A DNA stretch of 64,000 nucleotides from Plotosus lineatus (Eukaryota > Chordata > Actinopteri > Siluriformes > Plotosidae). Below are positions 51,897 through 62,520 of the stretch, piece by piece; the first letter of the stretch is position 1; each line of letters begins with the position of its first letter. The notes below the pieces were generated by a model. The model was not told the DNA's origin and did no database searches. It saw only the letters and a program-made list of their open reading frames with translations. The stretch spans positions 2,538,501-2,602,500 of the forward strand of contig CM045745.1 of the NCBI GenBank assembly GCA_024760905.1. The letters are read 5' to 3'. The translations under genes and the position numbers were made by a program.

Positions 51897-53584
51897 CAGT
51901 AGGCCCTTGACTATTTGTGGTTTTGCACCCACGGTTTGAGTATTCGCTGACTGCCGAGCAACCGGCACGTGATTCAAATTCAGCCAATGGCTGTCCTCCT
52001 TTCTCCTGATTGGTTGCGCTCATGTCTCGCCCCTTTTTCCTCATTCGCGCAAAAGTTGTCAATGAGCCTCTTTTTTTGTGTGTGTTTTAATTACCAGTTA
52101 AGCTCTATGACACCACTCAAACGCTGTGAGTCTTCTCTGGCTAAGCGATAGAAAACGCTGGATGTCTCTTCTGAAGAAATAAGACTTTCTCCTGAGAAAT
52201 GACGGTTTTCTCTGAACTGTTGTATTAAAATCTTTTTCGATTATTATTCCAGTACAGTACCTAAGTTCATGTTTATGCGTGAGATTTTATGTTCTGTAGC
52301 ATATTTAACAAACGATACCAAAAGGATAAACTTTATTACAGTACTCTTCATTTTACATTGAACTTGGAGTGACGTCTCCAAGATGGCGTTGCCTGAGTCC
52401 AATTGTTTCTTTGTTCATTTTAATTTGTTGTTTTGTTTGTTCATGTTTTGCTCTATGCTTGTCTACGACCGGTCGACTCTACTACAGCTATAACATCGGA
52501 GTATCTTCGGGTGTGTATAACTAAGCACGCTCAACCGAGCTTGTTAGCCGGGATGCGGCTAGCAGAGCTAATATGCTATGGTCGGCAGTTCAATGACAAG
52601 AAGCCCAGGCAGGAAGGGGCCGAACGACGACTCCGGCGCTTGGGATTGCAGGGGATGAAGGCCGTGTAGCCGGCTGGAGCAATCGCCTCATCGGGTGTAC
52701 TCTCCTCGAGCCATGTTTCACAGAAACAGTCCTGTAGATCCCTCTGCGCTGCAATCTGAGCATGAAGCTCGTCCATCTTGTTTCGCAGGGACTGAACATT
52801 TTCAAGTAGTATGGCCGGAAGTGCGAACTAAGCCTCTGAGAACTCCGCCTGGGCTTAGCCGGTAACCGCTAGCTAACCGCTAGCATTGAGCTCCAATAGC
52901 ATATAAGCTCAAGATAGAAGTTGTTGTGTGCTTAGTTGCCCGAAGCTAGAAGCTGCTCATAGCTGTAGTAGGGTCGACCGGTCATAGACGAGCATAGTGC
53001 AAAACATGAACAAACATAATAAACAAATTAAAATGAACAAAGAAACAATTTGACTCCGAGAACTCCGCAACGTTGCCGTCAAGGCAGCACCATCTTGCGG
53101 ACGTCACTCCAAGTTCAATGTAAAAGGACATGAAGCGTAATAAAGTTTATCCTTTTGGTATCGTTTGTTAAACATGCTACAGAACATAAAATCTCACACA
53201 CAAATATTCTCAGAATTAACTGAGGTACTGTACTGGAATAATAATTGAAAAAGACTTTAAAACGAGTGCTTTACAACAGTATATGCTGTATAATGTTTAT
53301 ATTTTATCATCAATAAAAATAAGAGTAAAAATTGAAAAGTTTTTCTTAATCATTACTACATTTTACTACATTAATACTGTATTAATGAGTAAGACCGTCT
53401 ATAGAATGTGTTTAAGAAGCAGATTTTAGCGCATATAATAGATACATAGTATTTTACTTCCGGCTGCTCATCCGCGCATGTGACGTGATACATGGGGTTT
53501 TACTTCCGGGTACAGAACTCGCAGATTATCTCGATTCGCGGGAGGGCTCGGAACCGAACCCCCACGAATGTCAAAAGCCTACTG
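51897..53584 (+). mobile_element. Tigger-type transposon with large internal inverted repeat
   Basis: TA at both sides (51895-51896, 53585-53586). Ends CAGTAGGCCCTTGACTATTT and (reversed) CAGTAGGCTTTTGACATTCG. A short frame MTPLKRCESSLAKR near 52107 may be the start of a transposase. Inside, 52204-52510 and 52965-53265 are inverted copies of each other and include both Tigger sequence and a LINE 5' end. The right 480 bases match the Tigger end at 27055-27530 in inverse. Confidence 0.75.
52383..53105 (-). mobile_element. L2-type LINE 5' end, inverted duplicate, inside Tigger
   Basis: Both arms pass from Tigger sequence (...TTGGAGTG) into GACGTC..CAAGATGG and the same LINE leader. The minus arm reaches further: 5' UTR, then RNKMDELHAQIAAQRDLQDC, CETWLEESTPDEAIAPAGYT (52805-52650), the start of an apurinic-type endonuclease with its catalytic Glu. 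Near 52656 the strand changes and the plus arm begins. No later part of the LINE is present. Confidence 0.65.
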
Positions 53585-53586
53585 TA

Positions 53587-53765
53587 TGTATGAATGCATG
53601 ACTGCTCGAGACAGCCATAAAAATGAGATTAAGTAAAATTTAATACAAGTTAATAGGATTTGAAACAAATTTAATTAGGATTTAAACAAGTCTAAAACTG
53701 TGTTGCATTCACTTGAAAAAATTCTGTCAGTTTTTCTGAATCATTGAGATTTTCAATGAAAAAAA
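53587..53765. other. AT-rich spacer
   Basis: Nothing recognised. Confidence 0.4.
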
Positions 53766-53812
53766 GCTTTTTCACCCGCTTATTCTGGGTTGGGTCACAG
53801 GGGCAGCAAGCG
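53766..53812 (-). repeat. LINE family 2, 3'-terminal scrap
   Basis: CCGCTTATTCTGGGTTGGGT with CAGGGGCAGCAAGCGG parallels CCGCTTAGTCCAGGGTCGGG with CGGGGGTAGCAACC at 54449. Only the terminal about 45 bases are left. Confidence 0.5.
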
Positions 53813-54270
53813 GAATGCTCCTATTTTACTGGAGCACAGAATGCAATAACCGTGGCGGAAGGGCACAGAAGGCAGTCTACGGAGGAGCTTCAGAATTTTT
53901 ACACGGAAAATGGGTTAAAATCCTATGGAAAATTGTATATTCGGCGGAACACTTTCAGAATGTTCACGGCATGTGTGGAATAGACACGGAAAGACTGCAG
54001 TACAATTTAGGAATACATGCAGAAAAGCGCACGGATTCACTTCGGAACTAGTGCGAATAGCCACAGATTGTAAAGGAAGATTTTCGGATAATTCACAGAA
54101 CGTTCACGGAACACTCGAGGAATGACTACGGCACTACTCCATTTCAGAAGGAAGACCTTGGGAATGATTGCGAAAACACGCGGAATGAAAGCGGAACGTT
54201 CAATGTTCAAAACGGAATGACGAAGGATTTGTTCCTGATTCCGCCTATAAATTTGTGGATTTGACCAGGG
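53813..54270. repeat. Degenerate GGAA-rich repeat region
   Basis: CGGAA, GGAA or GAATG words recur every 10-25 bases throughout. Two stretches are visibly duplicated: CAGAATGTTCACGG at 53957 and CAGAACGTTCACGG at 54101, about 144 bases apart, with similar words after them. On the minus strand the translation repeats IPRVF/IPKVF/YPKIF, a sign of an old tandem repeat rather than of a gene. Confidence 0.45.
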
Positions 54271-54437
54271 AAGCTCATTCTTTAATCGAACAACCATATT
54301 ATATGCTGGTTTCTGTTGTTGTTGATATAATTGTGTATCACCTATGGTGATAGGTAAGGGTTCGAACGTAGATCAACTGCGAAATTGGGAGCTTTGCCCT
54401 CAGGTTCAGCCCCATCTTATAATTTTATAATATCATC

Positions 54438-54731
54438 ATCATCTTCTTCCGCTTAGTCCAGGGTCGGGTCGCGGGGGTAGCAACCTCAGCAAAGAGGTCC
54501 AGACGTCCCTCTCCCGAACCACTTCCTCGAACTCTCTCGGGGGGGGGGCCGAGGCGGTCCCAGACAAGCCGAGAGACATAGTCCCTCCAGCGTGTTCTAG
54601 GTCGACCCCCGGGGTCTCTTCCCGGTTGTACATGCCCGAAACACTACACCAGGGAGGTGTCCGGGGGGGGGGGGGGGGGGGATTCTGACCAGATGCCTGA
54701 GCCACCTCAACTGGCCCCTCTCAATGCGGAG
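54438..54731 (-). mobile_element. LINE family 2, 3' end fragment
   Basis: On the minus strand it reads through the C-terminal words known from 7740-7975 (QLRWLRHLVRM-like, FRACPTGK-like, EEVVRERDVWTSLLRLLPPR) to an ATCATC-type tail at 54438. It contains a run of 19 G at 54663-54681 and another of 10 near 54539, which are length-variable positions. Confidence 0.75.
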
Positions 54732-55230
54732 ATTATAATATTTGTTTTATTTTAAATCAATAAATTCTATTTAGTTCTGGAATTAATAAACAATTTAACA
54801 CATGAAAGTAAAATAGAATATGGATATCCATTCATTATTCTATCATTGATATAAAAAGAAATTTAAAAAGGGATTCGACCAACAATTGACCACCAGGGTG
54901 ACGTTCCAAAAAAACAAAAGTCCTTATTTTATTTATTAATTTCTCCAAGGATCAATTTCATATTTAATTTAATATTACACCCAAGATGTGACTATGTGAT
55001 TTTCACTAAAATGAGCAAACTTATATTATATTAATATACATAAAAAAAAGCTTCTACCATAAACCCATTCGTATTTTGCGTCATTTTCAGTGCGCGTTAA
55101 AGACTTTTAATTTGAATTTATTTATTTTTTTCATAATAAAAGCCCACTAGATACTGCATAATTCACTAATATATAGTACAAAGTACGAATCGCAGATTAT
55201 ATGTAATTTGGCCCCACCCCCTCCGCATTG
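54732..55230. other. AT-rich spacer
   Basis: No gene or repeat recognised. Confidence 0.5.
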
Positions 55231-55380
55231 GGTATTACCTTCTAAATTTCACCCTGGTCCCAGGCTCGGTGAAACTTCACTCTGCGCATTATCCTCAGTT
55301 TCCCTACATGTTGACGGGGAGGTCACATGACATGCGGTCAGTCAGGGGACATATACACCGTTAATTACCTGGTGAGTTGA

Positions 55381-55671
55381 TCAGGTGAGTTCGTCCAAGG
55401 CACAACAACAGTCAGATATACAGAGCAGAGGTGATGGACAACCAGAATTGTCTGATCTTCTTGTGTTGATTTTAGAATGGAAATGTGGCTGGGATGTGAT
55501 GGAGGTGAGATCTGAGGTTGGGTTGTCCGGGAAGAGTTCAGGGTGGCACCGGCCACCCCAAAACCAATACCAGAAGACTGGTGATGTGTGTTTTGTGACG
55601 GAGCTCTGATGTTTGAACTCTGGGTGTCTTTGGTGTTGGACCATGGCATCTTCTCCTCCTGTTGAGGGCAC
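55381..55671 (-). CDS. Unrecognised open frame in the CpG-rich region
   Basis: The minus strand carries overlapping frames of 151 and 96 codons. The first contains an internal AUG giving PWSNTKDTQSSNIRAPSQ, rich in Ser/Thr/Gln. No domain, signal peptide or family is recognised. CACCAGGTAATT at its end could be a splice donor. Coding is possible but unsupported by any homology I can see. Confidence 0.15.
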   Translation of the reverse strand: MPSTGGEDAMVQHQRHPEFKHQSSVTKHTSPVFWYWFWGGRCHPELFPDNPTSDLTSITSQPHFHSKINTRRSDNSGCPSPLLCISDCCCALDELT

Positions 55672-55963
55672 ACAACACTTCCCTCAATTATCAGGGCAAT
55701 TATCTCCACACAGTCGACGAGGCTCGCAAATCCCGTGAAACCAACACGCCACACAGTGCGCGGATGTGGAATGATCATGCCGCGTTGAAACAGCAGGAGC
55801 AGGAACATCTGCATCTGCATCTGCTTTCAGCTCACACTCGTTTTACCTTCACCATCCACCAGCCGATGGATCACTGGCTCACTGTCTCCACGGACCCGCG
55901 AGCGATGATGGGACCTGCTGCCGGACACAGAGACTTCTTCTTGACTAGTTGTCTGCGGTCAGG

Positions 55964-56014
55964 CCCGAACCTTTATCAAGCCCGAACCTTTATCAAGCCC
56001 GAACCTTTATCAAG
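55964..56014 (+). repeat. Three exact 17-base tandem repeats
   Basis: CCCGAACCTTTATCAAG occurs three times in a row (55964, 55981, 55998), followed by a partial CCGAATC. Confidence 0.95.
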
Positions 56015-56229
56015 CCGAATCATCCTCTGACAAAAGTGTGCAGATGGATTTTTTTGAACAGAATCGGACGTGACCGGGGATGATGTGTTTATTGTGTTTG
56101 TGCTGCTGCGCGTTTCTGTGTCATGCAGCAAGAGAATAAAATCATATTAATTATCTATTCATGCGATCAAGAACTTGTGTATACAGTATATCTAAATACA
56201 CGTCAAATGTTTCTAAATCTCCATTTTGT

Positions 56230-56460
56230 CCTTCGCCCCCATTCTGCTCGTTTGTTTCCCCCGGAGTTCCTCCCCCTGCGGCGCTGGGCGGAGTTTCATA
56301 CCGAACGAGACGCTGCTTTTGTCGGATCCGTTTCGACTTGACTCCCCGGGGTTTACGGCGAAAATAATCGACACTTACTATTTTGAATACATAGTAACTG
56401 CACTCGAGGCAAACGTCATACCAACTGCAAAGAGGATTTTGCACTAAGTGTCGCAAAAAG
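56230..56460 (+). other. Candidate non-coding first exon
   Basis: CG-rich segment ending TCGCAAAAAG with a full consensus splice donor GTGAGT at 56461-56466. A T run follows in the putative intron. No long plus-strand frame crosses it. The left boundary is a guess. Confidence 0.35.
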
Positions 56461-56671
56461 GTGAGTTGTTTGACTTTTTTTTTTTTTTTTTTTTTCTGTA
56501 GTTTTCTCCGTTTTCCGTCCCCGAGTCTTTGTAACATTCATGGCGGCTCTGCAGTGAAGACTGAGGGGCGAAGGAAGGTTCAAGGCCCCGCTTGTACTCC
56601 CGGTTTCATAAATGTCACATTAAAAACTGGGGTTATTAATGCTTCATAAAAACGTGGTTTAAAATACAACG

Positions 56672-56708
56672 CGCACACACACACACACACACACACACTC
56701 TCTCTCTC
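56672..56708 (+). repeat. (CA)n/(TC)n microsatellite
   Basis: About 13 CA units followed directly by five TC units. Confidence 0.95.
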
Positions 56709-56879
56709 CGCTCGCATTTATTTTTAATTCGACTCGCATTTGTATGTGATTAAAGCGATTTTATGTTGTTCCCCCTCTCGCTGATTTTCGTACCGACGCG
56801 TGCACGGCGAATACAATATCTACAGTTTACACGTTCAAACAAAGATGTAAACGGGATTATTGATCAGTATTTTTCGAGT

Positions 56880-56991
56880 GCTTGTGGTGTTTTCTTCTGG
56901 ATACTCGAGGCATTGTTGCCAGCGGAAGCCGTGTGCTGACTCCTCCCGGAATCACGACGCCATTACTGGGCTCGAGAGGAGACAATAGTCG
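56880..56991 (+). other. Second candidate first exon
   Basis: GC-rich sequence ending GAGACAATAGTCG before GTAAGATT (donor at 56992). The boundary on the left is not visible. Could be an alternative first exon of the same gene as the 56230-56460 candidate. Confidence 0.3.
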
Positions 56992-57420
56992 GTAAGATTG
57001 CACGAAATGACAGTCGATTAAAACACTGACACTGTTCGAGCGATATTAACAGGACATGCTTCAAACATGCTTCAAACATGCACAGTCATTCGTGGGCTTT
57101 TTGTGAAAAAGCAAACAGTTTTTACATGAAACATTTTACAGTAGCCCACTTTTGTCTTTTTTTTTTATGAGTTTCTCAGAATAATTTGACGCTGACGGCA
57201 TGTGATATCCGAAACATAACCGCCAAATCACCAGAAACGCACGTGATGTCGGAGCTCGGTGGTCTGAAGGAGGACTATTTAAATCGAGAGCCGGGCTTTT
57301 GGCTCGGTTGACCCTTATGCGGGCAGAGTGAGACGGATAACCGGGAAGAGCGGCGCCTCAACTCGGGGGTCGGGGACGGTGAAAGGGTAGACCTGGGCCT
57401 TGAGCAATGAATTTAAAACG

Positions 57421-57900
57421 ATTCACAACCGTATTCACTTTGGGATCCTGACAGCTCCAACGAATGCAGAGAAATGTTGCTCGTAGTTTTGTTTAGACTG
57501 TAAATAGTGTGTGAGGTTTCCCGTGCAAGTTTTCTGGGTTGTGATTAGCACAGTGTTGCTAACGCAGTGTTCCTCAGTTCAAGCGGCTGAGCTACGAACA
57601 GATGCTTTCTTTAGTCGTTTATTTCGCTTTTTCTTTGATTCGACTATTTGTCACAAACTAAAAAATGGTCTCGGACAAATGTACAAAGGTGTATACTAGG
57701 CTGTTTTGTCAAGAGTTGTGGAGATTTTGCTTAGTTTTAGCACCTGAATAAGGGTTAATATTCTGGAGCGACCAGGTGTGTGCAACGTCACTGAAGTTCA
57801 CGTCGTTTTCAGTCATGTCATCCAGTTGGAAAAAAAACTGTCTAATGTTGTCGAAATTCCAAAAATATCAACTTTGAAAACTTGGGAAGTCTAAACGGGG
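57421..57900. other. No recognisable feature
   Basis: Normal-complexity sequence right of the CpG-rich part; could be intronic. Nothing identified. Confidence 0.4.
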
Positions 57901-58130
57901 TCATTCATCCAATTTGCTGCCCCACTTAATCCTACAAGGGTGACGGTGAGGCTGGAGCCTATCTCTGCCAGTTTCAAGGCCATTCCAGGGCTGACATTCT
58001 GACACAGGGGCAATTTGGAACAACCAGTTTGCCAAATTAATGTTTTTAGATTGTGGAAGGAAAACAGCATACACAGTTCCACACATGCCCTAGTTGAGGC
58101 TGGGACTCAAACTCATGACCTTGCTGTTGT
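57901..58130 (-). repeat. Old SINE-like repeat, minus strand
   Basis: TCATTCATCC at the left end and GGTGAGGCTGGAGCCTATCT (also at 940) at 57944. The right end has ACTCAAACTCATGACC, a reversed box B-like segment. Same family as 929-1232, diverged. Confidence 0.65.
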
Positions 58131-58294
58131 GCATTTTATTTTCAGATGAAGTCTCTGGATGTTTTGGTGCAATTTAAGGTGCAACATGGTTTTCAGAGAT
58201 CAACCAGACTTGTCTTTTTTTGTTTCGTCCTTAAGTTTTGTCTCTGTGTGTGTGTGTGGTGTTTCTCTGCTCTGCTCTTGGAATTCTCAATCTA

Positions 58295-58600
58295 CAGTGG
58301 TACCTCACTTTACGAAATTAATCCGTTCCAGAGCCTTTTTCGTAAAATGAACCGCATTTTACATGCAAAACGTGTGATTTATTCCAAGGCCCCCAATACT
58401 ACCCCTAAACCCTTTAAAAATTATAAAAGCATACCTTTTAAGACCTCCTTTTGCTTCAATATCGTACCGATGGTAGACAGGTTTGGCCATATTCATTTGC
58501 GATATCACTCAACCGCATGCCACGAGTCCGTTTCTTCTTTTCACTCACACCGGAAATCACACACGCGTGTGTGTTGACCATGTCCTCTTAGCAAAGTTAT
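58295..58600 (+). mobile_element. Tigger-type element, left end
   Basis: CAGTGGTACCTCACTTTACG after a TA, followed by AAATTAATCCGTTCCAGAGC, a start known from Tigger-like elements. No matching right end is seen, so it is truncated. 58601-58797 holds nothing recognisable except the TATTGCAATATAT palindromic words. Confidence 0.6.
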
Positions 58601-58797
58601 AATCTTACAAACATTTATGGAAGGTTAAAAGCCCGAGTCAAAAAATAAAGCAAGAAACTTAAAACAACTTTTTGTTTAATGTTGATTTCTCTTTTTTGAA
58701 ATAAAGAATACTGTCAAGAACAGGCTCACTTTTAATTCAAAATTCTTCTTGCAATATATTGCAATATATATCACAATACATGCTATAAATCGAAATA

Positions 58798-60046
58798 CAG
58801 TGGGGCCTCAGAAACCGAACGCTCTAGAGACTGAACAAATGGGATTCCGAACAAAAAAGTCGTGACCTAGAAACCGAATAAAATCCGGAAGTCGAACTCG
58901 AGAAACGCTTGAGAAAAAAGAAGACCAAGAGTGAGGGAAAGTGTGCGACTTCCCGAAGTTTTGATATTCAGTATGTTTTGGGAAAGTCCGGAAGTTGTTG
59001 ATATTATGTAAGGTCTGTTTGGGCTTTTACACCCAAGCCTAGTCAGGCCGGTGCTTTATGTATCACCCTAATAAAGATGTCCTGGGGAAGTCCGGAAGTT
59101 GTTGATATGTAGTATCACAAGCATGAAAGCTAAAGCACTGAAGCTATCTAATCACTAACGCCATATACCACCTCCAGCAACAAATACGAATTAGAGTACC
59201 GAACAGAAAACCCACAGATCGGTTTATAGGCATAACTACCTAAACAAAGCTGAAGTGGATGTATGTATGTAAGCTAAGCTAAAGCGCAAACGGCGCTGTG
59301 AACACATTTAACAATGAGGTCATGAGCCTCTTTCGTGAGGTTTTGAAAAGAAGACAGAAACAAGCCACGTTCGAAATGTTCAAGAAATTTCCCCATTTCA
59401 TCTATGAAAACGGTTGCACTTTATTGTTCACAGGGAAGGCACTATATAAAAACGGGTGTATTTTCTAAGAACAGATGTGTTTTTAAAAACGGGTGCGTTT
59501 TTAAAAAAAAAAAAATGGGTTGGCTTTATTCAGAGGGAAGGAACAAGAACACTAGAAACATGGAAATCAAAGTAAAGCGGGATCTAATAAAGCACAGAGC
59601 TGAGAGCCAGAGAGATCACGGTGAAATGGGACAATCTTCTAGCACTGGGAATGGCGCTGCTACTTTATAGGCGGTGATTAAATGGAGTTAGGTGTGTGTG
59701 TTTAGCACTCCACCACCTTGAGAGCCACACCACTCTCCAATGTGCAACTCCTTTGAGAGCGAGAGAGAGAGAGAGAGAGATCATAACACACTAAAATTAA
59801 AACCACAGAAAAGTCAGAGTCTCTCACAACAGACCATAACAGTGTACTGTATTCAATATTTTTTTCACTTAATTTGTGGACCTATGTTATGAGTTACAGT
59901 ACCATTAACTTCTGTTCAATAGACGACGGAATGGATTAAGACCATTTATATTATTTGTAATGGGACAAGCGGATTGGGAATCCGCACAAATCAGAATCTG
60001 AGCCGCAGCCTGGAACGGATTAAGTTCGAGTACCGAGGCTTTGCTG
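58798..60046 (+). mobile_element. Tigger-type element with both ends
   Basis: TA on both sides (58796-58797, 60047-60048). Left CAGTGGGGCCTCAGAAACCG, right reversed CAGCAAAGCCTCGGTACTCG. The words GGAACGGATTAAGTTCGAG near the right end match the ATTAATCCGTTCC word at 58321. Internal sequence has no convincing transposase frame. A (GA)n run is at 59758-59780. Confidence 0.65.
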
Positions 60047-60142
60047 TATATCGCAATACATAAAATCCAGGCGATACCCACCCTTAGTGTGCACACTACG
60101 AATTGCCAGCAAGGAAAGGCTCGTAATGAGCTCCCACAAGGC

Positions 60143-60458
60143 CAGTGCTTCTCAAGTAGTGGGGCGTGTGGTGGGATGCCAGGGAGGCTTTTTTGCCATA
60201 ATGTACTAGAACATTAAGCACTAGCACATGCTTTTTTGCCATAATGTACTAGAAATTAAGTGTAATTGCGCATCCACTGCAGTAGTTGGTATTGGCACTC
60301 TCATTGTCGCGCTATGTGTAGTGAAAAAGCACAGAGCAAACGAAATGAAGTGCAGTCAATATGGTTGATAGTTGGGTGCGGGGCACTGAGGGGGTGTAAA
60401 AATTGTTTTTTTTCTTCTTCCTAAAGTGGGCATCACAGAAAATAATTAAGAAGCACTA
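60143..60458 (+). mobile_element. hAT-type MITE
   Basis: Terminal repeats CAGTGCTTCTCAAGTAGT and reversed TAGTGCTTCTTAATTATT; 8-base flanks CACAAGGC and CAGAAGGC differ at one base. Inside, GCTTTTTTGCCATAATGTAC occurs twice (60188, 60231) as a 43-base tandem duplication. 316 bases with no coding sequence, so non-autonomous. Confidence 0.75.
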
Positions 60459-60648
60459 CAGAAGGCATTCTCGGAGTGCAGAAGAAAACGAAGCTATTCG
60501 GCCTGGAAAAGCCATTTCAAGGAGAGCTCGTAAATCAAAATTTTGCTCGTTGGTTGGAGCAGATTTTTGGTGGGATCGAAGCTCATATCATGAAAAATTT
60601 TTGTAAGGGACACTCGTAAGTAAATGTTCCATGGTAAAATAGAAAATA

Positions 60649-61575
60649 CAGGGATCCCCCACTGTCCGTGTTTAATGGGGACAGAGATCCCCTCGACCGC
60701 CTATTTCCATGAAGTTTCATGGATCGACCCCCCCCCCCCCCCCCCCCCCCCCGGACTGACAGGGATCCCGTTCTACTTTGCAGTTCAATTCATGTGGCTT
60801 CAGTGCCGTACATTTTTACATGTTTAAAAAAAAAAAATTATTAAATATTCATCGAATTAAAAATTAAGGAAGAATAGGGGAAAAGTTAAGGAAGATGCCG
60901 CAAAACAAGGCCGATTATGTAAAAAAAATTCCCTAAACAAACATAAAACAAAAAAAACAACCATCAAAACCACTTACATTATGTGAGGTGCGCATCTAAG
61001 TGCGTGCAGGCACGCACCCGCGCGTCTATATGTGTGTAGTTATATTTTATTTCCATCTTATGCGTCATTTTTGAATGTTTAGTTGTTATCAGCATGAATA
61101 GCATTGAATATGTTCATTCTTCATCAACATCATCATCATTTTCTATAACCGCTTAATCTTAATTTGGGTCGCGGGGAGGCTGGTGCCCATCCCAGCCAAC
61201 TTTGGGCGAGGGCTGAGTACACCCTGGACAGCTCGCCAGGCCATCACAGGGTGGAAACACGCCGACGGCATTGCAGCCTACTCTTTACGAAAGTCAGCAA
61301 TGGCTCTTTTACATGCCTCACACCATAGACAGTGGGAGACATGGCCAGCCTTTGATAACCCAGTTAGCTGCACTGGGGGGGGACAGTGACAACCTTGTGG
61401 AGAGTGGGACTCAAACCCCTAACCTTTGGATCAGCAATCCAGTGCCCTATACCACGAGACCACTACTGCCCCAGCCGTCAGTCAGAAGGGTTAATCGGGT
61501 TGCTCCTGCGTCGCAGTATTCGTGGTCACATGGGGATCTCGGTCCCAGTTAACTGCGGAAAGTGAGGGATCCCTG
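60649..61575 (-). mobile_element. Tigger-type element X1, rearranged
   Basis: TA-flanked. The ends CAGGGATCCCCCACTGTCCG (60649) and reversed CAGGGATCCCTCACTTTCCG (61575) are both of the left-end type of element X2 (62000). The internal 60835-61035 is X right-half sequence in reverse. It is therefore an inverted, rearranged copy. It contains a 25-base C run (60728-60752) and a SINE (61137-61472). Confidence 0.6.
61137..61472 (-). repeat. tRNA-derived SINE, type A tail, minus strand
   Basis: Minus-strand order: GGGGCAGTAGTGGTCTCGTG (box A region), box B GGGTTTGAGTCCC, shared body (GGCTGGCCATGTCTCCCACT, GTAAAAGAGCC), then the type A tail ending in ...AGCGGTTATAGAAAATG and an ATG-type repeat at 61123-61137. 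Same subfamily as 6419-6750. Confidence 0.85.
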
Positions 61576-61945
61576 TATACGTACATGTATATGTGTGTAT
61601 AATATCAATAAATACATATTCAACGCTATAAATGCTTATAATAAACATTCGGAAATAATGCAAAAGATGGAAATAAAATGTAAATACACGCAGACACAGA
61701 TGCGCGTGCACACACTCAGATGTGCAACTCGCATAAAAATGTAAGTAGTTTTCTTGTTCGGTTTTGGGTTGTGTTTTTGTTTGTTTGGGGTTTTTTTTTT
61801 TGCGTAATTGGCCTTGTTTTGTGGCATTTTCCTTAATTTTTTTCCCCTATTTTTCTTTAATTTTCTTTTTTTTTTTTTTTTTATTTCTCAGTGAATATTT
61901 TTGAAAAACCAGTGATGTACTGAAGCACAGAGTAGCGAGGGATCA
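61576..61945 (+). mobile_element. Tigger-type element X, right-half fragment
   Basis: Shares ATATCAATAAATACATAT, GCTATAAATGCTTATAAT and GGCCTTGTTTTGTGGCATTT with X2. It ends GAGTAGCGAGGGATC, the X right terminus, cut by a TG repeat. Lacks the left end. Confidence 0.6.
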
Positions 61946-61982
<37 letters not shown>

Positions 61983-61999
61983 ATGTATGTATGTATGTA
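61946..61999 (+). repeat. (TG)n-(TA)n-(TGTA)n microsatellites
   Basis: Three simple repeats in a row between two copies of element X. Confidence 0.95.
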
Positions 62000-62520
62000 A
62001 AGGGATCCCTCACTTTCCACGGTTATTTGGGACTGAGATCCCTATGCGACAATTGAAATCCACGAAGTAGGATCACACCCCCACCCTCACCCCTGACTGA
62101 CGTATATGTGACGTATATCAATAAATACATATCCAGTGCTATAAATGCTTATAATGTTATTTTTTAATGTTTAATTGTAATAAGATGTGAATAAAATATA
62201 AATACAAACGCTCCAACTTACCAACATTCGTTTTGCAAACATGCAGAGATACCAACATGTCCAAGGTCGAAAGTGAAGGTGAAATGAAATTGAAGAACAA
62301 GTAGAAATAGAAATGGAATAAAATCTATAGAAAGATAGATCATAAATATAAGTATGAAATATATGATTAAACATTATTCTGACACTTAATACTAGGTTCC
62401 GGCAGAGGGGGACGTGGCTGCGTAGACGTGCGCGTGCACTAGGGATGTCATTGACTATCGGAATATCGCCGATATAATTATGTCGATCAATAATCGATAC
62501 CTATAAAAGGGATATCGATA

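Larger units (their letters stand above)
55231..57420. promoter_or_regulatory. CpG-rich, apparently single-copy region; candidate host promoter
   Basis: Unlike its surroundings it shows no repeat family known from the rest of the window and is rich in CG dinucleotides, notably at 55720-55800, 56230-56350, 56750-57000 and 57230-57390. It contains strong plus-strand splice donors (56461, 56992) and a TATA-like CTATTTAAAT (57277). This fits a gene start with non-coding first exons and the gene body to the right. No coding exon is recognised, so the gene cannot be named. Confidence 0.45.

Noticed and set aside
51489..51977. 162-codon minus-strand frame as a gene
   Set aside because: No domain, no conserved motif, no splice context, and it overlaps the Tigger TIR at 51897.
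54539..54681. G-quadruplex regulatory element
   Set aside because: The G runs are expanded homopolymers inside a LINE 3' end and are length-unstable; no regulatory context.
55964..56014. Iteron-type origin of replication
   Set aside because: Three short tandem repeats in eukaryotic DNA with no replication gene nearby; a plain minisatellite is enough.
58146..58577. 143-codon plus-strand frame as a gene
   Set aside because: It runs through a Tigger-type terminal repeat at 58295 and simple TG repeats; chance open frame.
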